Below are positions 16,383 to 19,406 of a stretch of 19,406 nucleotides of DNA, piece after piece. The notes under the pieces are model-generated. The model was not told the origin of the DNA. It ran no database searches and saw only the letters and a list, made by a program, of their open reading frames with translations. This stretch comes from an uncultured Treponema sp. (lineage in GTDB: Bacteria > Spirochaetota > Spirochaetia > Treponematales > Treponemataceae), in the NCBI GenBank assembly GCA_937900125.1, contig CALCEK010000157.1, positions 1-19,406 of the forward strand, written 5' to 3'. A program made the translations under genes and the position numbers. Position 1 is the first letter of the stretch. The number at the start of each line of letters is the position of its first letter.

Positions 16383-16443
16383 ATTTATGGGAATCTCTAA
16401 AAATTCAATTTTTAGAGGTAACTCTGAAAAAGCGATGTTTTAA
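16375..16443 (+). pseudogene. Possible start remnant of jetC
   Basis: An ATG overlapping the jetB stop in the +1 position opens a frame reading MNRF and then entering the right palindromic repeat, with TAA at 16441-16443. The position is where jetC normally starts, and MNR-like beginnings are plausible for JetC. Only four codons precede the repeat region, so this is a positional argument and not a homology call. Confidence 0.25.
16381..16417 (+). repeat. Right island-edge repeat with 11-bp palindrome
   Basis: 16381-16409 matches 13849-13877 at 24 of 29 bases in direct orientation. CTCTAAAAATT (16395-16405) and AATTTTTAGAG (16407-16417) form a perfect 11-bp inverted repeat around a single C. 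It begins within the last codon of jetB. Confidence 0.7.
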
Positions 16444-16469
16444 GTCGTGATATTACAACGACTCGCTTT
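16429..16469. other. Bulged 12-bp hairpin next to the right island repeat
   Basis: AAAGCG (16429-16434) pairs with CGCTTT (16464-16469), and AGTCGT (16443-16448) with ACGACT (16458-16463), leaving an 8-nt bulge on one side and a 9-nt loop. It could end jetAB transcription, though no U-run follows, or be part of a mobile unit. The rest of 16470-16553 shows nothing I can name. Confidence 0.45.
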
Positions 16470-16553
16470 CAAAGCTTCAAAGCGGATGTTGCGGCTCTTT
16501 TTGCTGACTCACCAATTCCCCGCGATGACAAAATCCGCGCGGGAACTTTCACA

Positions 16554-17411
16554 CTAAAAATAAACCGTCTGGCATTTTGAACGCGGAACAAATCCTGCCG
16601 AAGTGTAACAAGAAACCGCCGCCGCATTTTGACAGTCAACGTAAAGCGTTGCAACAACCCCCGCATGCTTAAAATAATCTGAAACTGCATACACAAGCGC
16701 ACTCGCAAAACCGCGCCGTCTAAACGGGGAAGGTGTATAAATTCCCCCCAAAAGCCGCGCATTTTTGCCCACCGCGCGAACAAATGCCATTGCGCAAAAC
16801 TCGCCGCTTGCCGAAAACAACGCCCAAACTCGCTTTTGGCAAAGAGCCTTGTGCAAAGCAAAACGTTCCGCCGCACGATTTACGCTTTTTCCCGCTGGCA
16901 CAACTTCTTCTTCAAGATAGGAAAAATAATGTTTTGCAAGTTGGTTTTCCATTTTTTCGGAACAGATTTTAACTTGAAATTGACTTAAAATGTTTTGCCG
17001 CAAAGAAAATTTTGCTACGTTTTTTTGGCTCAACGGGTTAAACACCGTGTTAAAACGCATAAAGATTCCATTTTTTGTGCTAAGAGCCGTTTTTTTGTTT
17101 GCCTCGCAATAAGCCTTTGTTGCAAATTGCACAGAATCCGATTTTCCAAAAATAACTTGCACTTTTTTACAAAAAAAATGGCTTTTCAATAGAAGAAAAA
17201 CGTCATCTGTTTGAAGAGCAAAATCGCAAAGCACTAAACCGCTTTTTGTAAGCGAAAAAATGCCGCAAATTTCGTTGTCAAAAATAAAAGCAAAAAGTTC
17301 ATCGCTACGATTTAAGACTAATTCCATTAAAGCACAAGATTCAGTTTCACGCGGAAAAAGAAATTCTTGCGCTTTAAGGAACAATTCGTTTTTTATCGGT
17401 ACAAGATTCAA
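16554..17411 (-). CDS. GNAT-family N-acetyltransferase, TTG start
   Basis: A 285-residue protein with a C-terminal GNAT domain: AMAFVRAVGKNARLLGGIYT, then the acetyl-CoA pyrophosphate loop PFRRRGFASALV (about residues 220-240), then LYVDCQNAAAVSCYTSAGF, the usual asparagine and tyrosine of motif B. The N-terminal 120 or so residues resemble a degenerate second GNAT half (CGIFSLTKSGLVLCDF). The substrate cannot be told from sequence. The start is TTG at 17411, two bases after the UPF0210 stop, with no good ribosome-binding site; translation may depend on coupling with the upstream gene. The next ATG (MELVLNRSDE) would remove about 27 residues. Likely co-transcribed with the UPF0210 gene. Confidence 0.85.
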   Translation of the reverse strand: MNLVPIKNELFLKAQEFLFPRETESCALMELVLNRSDELFAFIFDNEICGIFSLTKSGLVLCDFALQTDDVFLLLKSHFFCKKVQVIFGKSDSVQFATKAYCEANKKTALSTKNGIFMRFNTVFNPLSQKNVAKFSLRQNILSQFQVKICSEKMENQLAKHYFSYLEEEVVPAGKSVNRAAERFALHKALCQKRVWALFSASGEFCAMAFVRAVGKNARLLGGIYTPSPFRRRGFASALVYAVSDYFKHAGVVATLYVDCQNAAAVSCYTSAGFVPRSKCQTVYF

Positions 17412-17413
17412 AA

Positions 17414-18775
17414 TCAGTTTCTAAACGAATGAATTGGAGCGGGAATGCGTCCGCCACGATTGATAAAATCGGCACAACTAAATCTATTTACGTCCATCAC
17501 GGGGCAACCACCCAAAAGTCCGCCAAATTCAACCCAATCGCCAGGCTTTTTTCCTGGAGCAGGAATCAGGCGAACAGCCGTAGTTTTATTGTTCACCATG
17601 CCAATCGCCATTTCGTCAGCCATAATCCCGCTGATTGTAGTCGCAGGGGTATCGCCAGGAATCGCAATCATATCCAAACCGACCGAACAAACCGTTGTCA
17701 TTGCCTCTAATTTTTCTAGCGAAATACTGTGTTGTTTAACCGCGTTTATCATCCCCTCATCTTCAGAAACGGGAATAAAAGCTCCGCTTAAACCGCCAAC
17801 ATTTGTGCTCGCCATAACGCCACCTTTTTTGACCATATCGGTAAGCATTGCCAAAGCCGCCGTTGTTCCTGGAGCACCTGCGCCTTCTAGCCCAATTTCT
17901 TCGAGGATTCGCGCAACGGAATCGCCCACAGCGGGTGTTGGCGCAAGAGAAAGGTCAAGAATGCCAAAATTTACGCCGAGTCGTTTTGCCGCTTCCGTTC
18001 CGACAAGTTGCCCCATTCGCGTAATTTTAAATGCCATCTTTTTAATGCCATCGGCAAGCTCGTGTATTGGTCTGCCCTTAAACTCACGCGCCGCCGCCAA
18101 AATCACGCCTGGTCCTGAAACACCAACGTTAATTACCGCATCTCCTTCGCCAGGTCCGTGGAACGCGCCAGCCATAAACGGATTGTCTTCGGGAGCATTT
18201 GTAAACACTACGAGTTTTGAACAGCCGTTTATCGCGCATTTTTTTGAGGCTTCGGCGGTCTGTTTGATTATTTCGCCCATCAATTTTACGGCATCCATAT
18301 TGATTCCGTTTTTGCTAGTTCCAACATTTACGCTTGAACAAACGCGATCGGTAACAGAAAGTGCCTCTGGAATAGAATCGATTAAAATGCGGTCAGCGGG
18401 CGTTATTCCTTTTTGCACAAGCGCACTGAATCCGCCGATAAAATTAACGCCTAAGTCTTTTGCGCAACGGTCAAGAGTTTTGCAATAATCCACATAGGAT
18501 TTTTCGCCACTTGCTCCCGCCACAAGAGAAATAGGCGTTACGGAAATCCGCTTGTTTATAATTGGAACACCAAATTCCTTTTCAATATCCTGACCTACGC
18601 GGACTAAATTGCCAGCATAGCGCATTATTTTGTCATAAATTTTCTGATTCGCTTTTCGGCTGTCTTCACAGGCACAATCAAGAAGCGAAATTCCTAACGT
18701 AATGCAACGAATGTCCAGCTTTTGCCGCATAAACATATTTACCGTTTCTTGAATTTCTACAGGTGAAAAAATCAT
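17414..18775 (-). CDS. UPF0210 / DUF711 (PFL family) protein
   Basis: A full-length 453-residue member of a conserved cytoplasmic family without an established function. Recognisable blocks are DIRCITLGISLLDCA near the N-terminus, PISLVAGASG, SVNVGTSKNGINMDAVKLMG, VVFTNAPEDNPFMAGAFHG, GPGEGDAVINVGVSGPGV, LDLSLAPTPAVGDSVA and FGGLLGGCPVMDVN near the end. In many genomes the gene sits next to a small ACT-domain protein (UPF0237), implying ligand sensing; that partner is not next to it here. ATG 18775 has GGAGA five bases upstream, within an exact 11-bp tandem duplication. It leads a short operon with the GNAT gene. Confidence 0.94.
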   Translation of the reverse strand: MIFSPVEIQETVNMFMRQKLDIRCITLGISLLDCACEDSRKANQKIYDKIMRYAGNLVRVGQDIEKEFGVPIINKRISVTPISLVAGASGEKSYVDYCKTLDRCAKDLGVNFIGGFSALVQKGITPADRILIDSIPEALSVTDRVCSSVNVGTSKNGINMDAVKLMGEIIKQTAEASKKCAINGCSKLVVFTNAPEDNPFMAGAFHGPGEGDAVINVGVSGPGVILAAAREFKGRPIHELADGIKKMAFKITRMGQLVGTEAAKRLGVNFGILDLSLAPTPAVGDSVARILEEIGLEGAGAPGTTAALAMLTDMVKKGGVMASTNVGGLSGAFIPVSEDEGMINAVKQHSISLEKLEAMTTVCSVGLDMIAIPGDTPATTISGIMADEMAIGMVNNKTTAVRLIPAPGKKPGDWVEFGGLLGGCPVMDVNRFSCADFINRGGRIPAPIHSFRN

Positions 18776-18780
18776 CTACG

Positions 18781-18802
18781 TCTCCGTTAAGTCTCCGTTA
18801 AG
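18781..18802 (-). repeat. 11-bp tandem duplication carrying two ribosome-binding sites
   Basis: TCTCCGTTAAG occurs at 18781-18791 and again at 18792-18802; on the coding strand each copy supplies GGAGA. The proximal copy lies 5 nt from the ATG of the UPF0210 gene, the distal one 16 nt. Confidence 0.8.
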
Positions 18803-18813
18803 TTTTTTTGCAA

Positions 18814-18842
18814 ATTACAAATATCATTCTACAAACAAACAA
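18814..18842 (-). promoter_or_regulatory. Predicted promoter of the UPF0210-GNAT operon
   Basis: On the minus strand TTGTTT (18837-18842), 17 bp, TGTAAT (18814-18819). Start near 18807, so the leader includes both GGAGA copies. Confidence 0.5.
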
Positions 18843-18907
18843 TTTTTTTTTCAATTAGACCACTAAACTCAAACACAAAAGCACAGGAGGAGAAAAGGGG
18901 GATTTTG

Positions 18908-19294
18908 TTTGCAAAGCTTGGGCGCGGTTAGCAGAACAAATGGGGCGTTTGCAAATTGGGGGCGGTTCGCAGAACAAACAGAGCGTTTGCAAATCGGGGG
19001 CGGTTGGCGGAACAGGCGGGACTTTTGCAAAGCGGGGGCGGTTAGCGGGACAGGCGGGGCATTTGCAAATCGGGGGCGGTTAGCGGGACAGACGGGGCGT
19101 TTGCAAATCGGGGGCGGTTAGCGGGACAGACGGGGCGTTTGCAAAGCGGGCGATGGTTTGCGGAACAAGGCGGGACTTTTGCAAAGCGGGCGGGCGGTTA
19201 GCAGAATAGATGGGGCATTTGCAAATCGGCGGGCGGTTAGCAGAACAGACGGGGCGTTTGTAAAGCGGGGGCGGTTTGCGGGACAGGCGGGGCG
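18908..19294. repeat. GC-rich tandem array, ten units of 38-40 bp
   Basis: Units start at 18908, 18948, 18986, 19024, 19062, 19100, 19138, 19178, 19218 and 19257, with lengths 40, 38, 38, 38, 38, 38, 40, 40, 39, 38. Each begins with the palindrome TTTGCAAA (TTTGTAAA in the last), then a G-run, GCGGTT(A)GC, G(G/A)ACA, and ends near GGGGC. Units 5 and 6 are identical. A partial unit starts at 19295. Units are about 66% GC and G-rich on the plus strand, in clear contrast to the flanking AT-rich DNA. Unit lengths are mostly not multiples of three and drift, so the open frames across it on both strands are not taken as genes. The gene-free stretch 18776-19349 holds the UPF0210 promoter, this array, an AGGAGG-like stretch at 18884-18889 without a credible start codon, and the promoter at 19315. 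Confidence 0.95.
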
Positions 19295-19314
19295 TTTGCA
19301 AAGTACCGCTTAGA

Positions 19315-19343
19315 TTGTCAGAGTAAAAAAAATAGGGTATAGT
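19315..19343 (+). promoter_or_regulatory. Strong predicted leaderless promoter
   Basis: TTGTCA (19315-19320), 17 bp, TATAGT (19338-19343): both hexamers match the consensus at five of six positions. The ATG at 19350 is 7 nt after the -10, so transcription should start at the start codon. Confidence 0.65.
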
Positions 19344-19349
19344 TATTTT

Positions 19350-19406
19350 ATGGCGGGGAAACAAAAAAAAAATTTTTTTGTAAAGTTGTTTAAATTATTA
19401 AATAAT
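19350..19406 (+). CDS. Unknown protein, N-terminal 19 codons only
   Basis: An open frame beginning MAGKQKKNFFVKLFKLLNN runs off the window. It is Lys- and Phe/Leu-rich, as expected for the cytosolic lead-in to a membrane segment or an amphipathic helix, but too little is visible to name it. There is no ribosome-binding site; the promoter directly upstream supports a leaderless start here. Confidence 0.5.
   Translation, partial: MAGKQKKNFFVKLFKLLNN

Noticed and set aside
16429..16469. attC-like integron recombination site
   Set aside because: A bulged hairpin is present, but I see no core-site consensus, no other such sites nearby and no integrase.
16456..16581. Plus-strand open stretch reading roughly TRFQSFKADVAALFADSPIPRD
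   Set aside because: Looks somewhat protein-like but has no start codon, runs into the antisense of the GNAT gene and has no family I can recognise; kept only as unexplained sequence next to the island.
17445..18488. Plus-strand 347-codon frame opposite the UPF0210 gene
   Set aside because: Long only because of the codon bias of the real gene; the translation is Pro/Ser/Ile-rich without any domain, and the minus-strand product is a clear full-length UPF0210 protein.
18909..19121. Plus-strand 70-codon frame through the tandem repeat, near an AGGAGG-like stretch
   Set aside because: It exists because the GC-rich unit has few stop codons. Units of 38-40 bp shift frame from copy to copy, there is no ATG, and the product would change reading frame with any unit gain or loss.
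18908..19294. CRISPR array
   Set aside because: Units are contiguous with no unique spacers and no cas genes; the whole 38-40-bp unit is repeated.
19080..19364. Minus-strand 94-codon frame with a Pro/Arg-rich repeat
   Set aside because: Same cause as the plus-strand frame; it also crosses the strong plus-strand promoter and the start of the downstream gene.

Overview
The window looks like chromosomal DNA of a host-associated or rumen-type Treponema (Spirochaetes). This is inferred, not proven. The supports are low-GC coding sequence with A/T-rich third positions, lipoprotein signals with relaxed lipoboxes, an envelope protein pair of alpha-2-macroglobulin and PBP1C, a KDPG aldolase, and dispersed 'GTCATGTTGA...CAGAATGAC' repeats. 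Most of the window is ordinary chromosome. One small accessory island and one GC-rich minisatellite stand out.

Left part (1-6260, minus strand): a very large lipoprotein alpha-2-macroglobulin with an intact thioester (GCLEQ), followed with a short overlap by the N-terminus of pbpC (penicillin-binding protein 1C). pbpC carries an in-frame TAA exactly where the catalytic Glu of the transglycosylase 'ED..F..H.G' motif should be, and the correct reading frame resumes directly after it. Next come a dispersed repeat (copy A), a small acidic protein gene on the plus strand, and a hybrid sensor kinase (membrane region, HisKA, HATPase, REC, HPt) on the minus strand.

Middle (9290-13700): repeat copy B, a low-molecular-weight tyrosine phosphatase (minus), an unknown lipoprotein (plus), an nfu-slyD pair (plus) whose slyD has a Cys/Gly-rich tail, and an opposing operon eda - RsmI-like methyltransferase - aroK. 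The end of aroK overlaps the end of slyD tail-to-tail.

Accessory island (about 13850-16445): an hsdS (type I restriction specificity) fragment on the minus strand, then jetA and jetB of a Wadjet (SMC-like plasmid-defence) system on the plus strand. No jetC (SMC ATPase) or jetD (nuclease) follows. Each edge carries a related 29-bp element (24/29 identical, same orientation) that contains an 11-bp inverted repeat. The hsdS homology stops at the left copy. At the right copy, an ATG overlapping the jetB stop, where jetC would be expected to begin, runs only a few codons before the repeat. I read this as a remnant defence island cut down at palindromic repeats.

Right part (16554-19406): a GNAT acetyltransferase with a TTG start directly downstream of a UPF0210/DUF711 protein (both minus). 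Beyond them lies a 387-bp array of ten 38-40-bp G-rich repeats, then a well-formed promoter that places transcription start on the ATG of a plus-strand gene running off the window.

Several genes lack a Shine-Dalgarno sequence and have a -10 hexamer within about 6-10 nt of the ATG, which suggests leaderless or near-leaderless mRNAs. Genes with good ribosome-binding sites (A2M, lipoprotein, nfu, slyD, eda, jetB, UPF0210) coexist with them.
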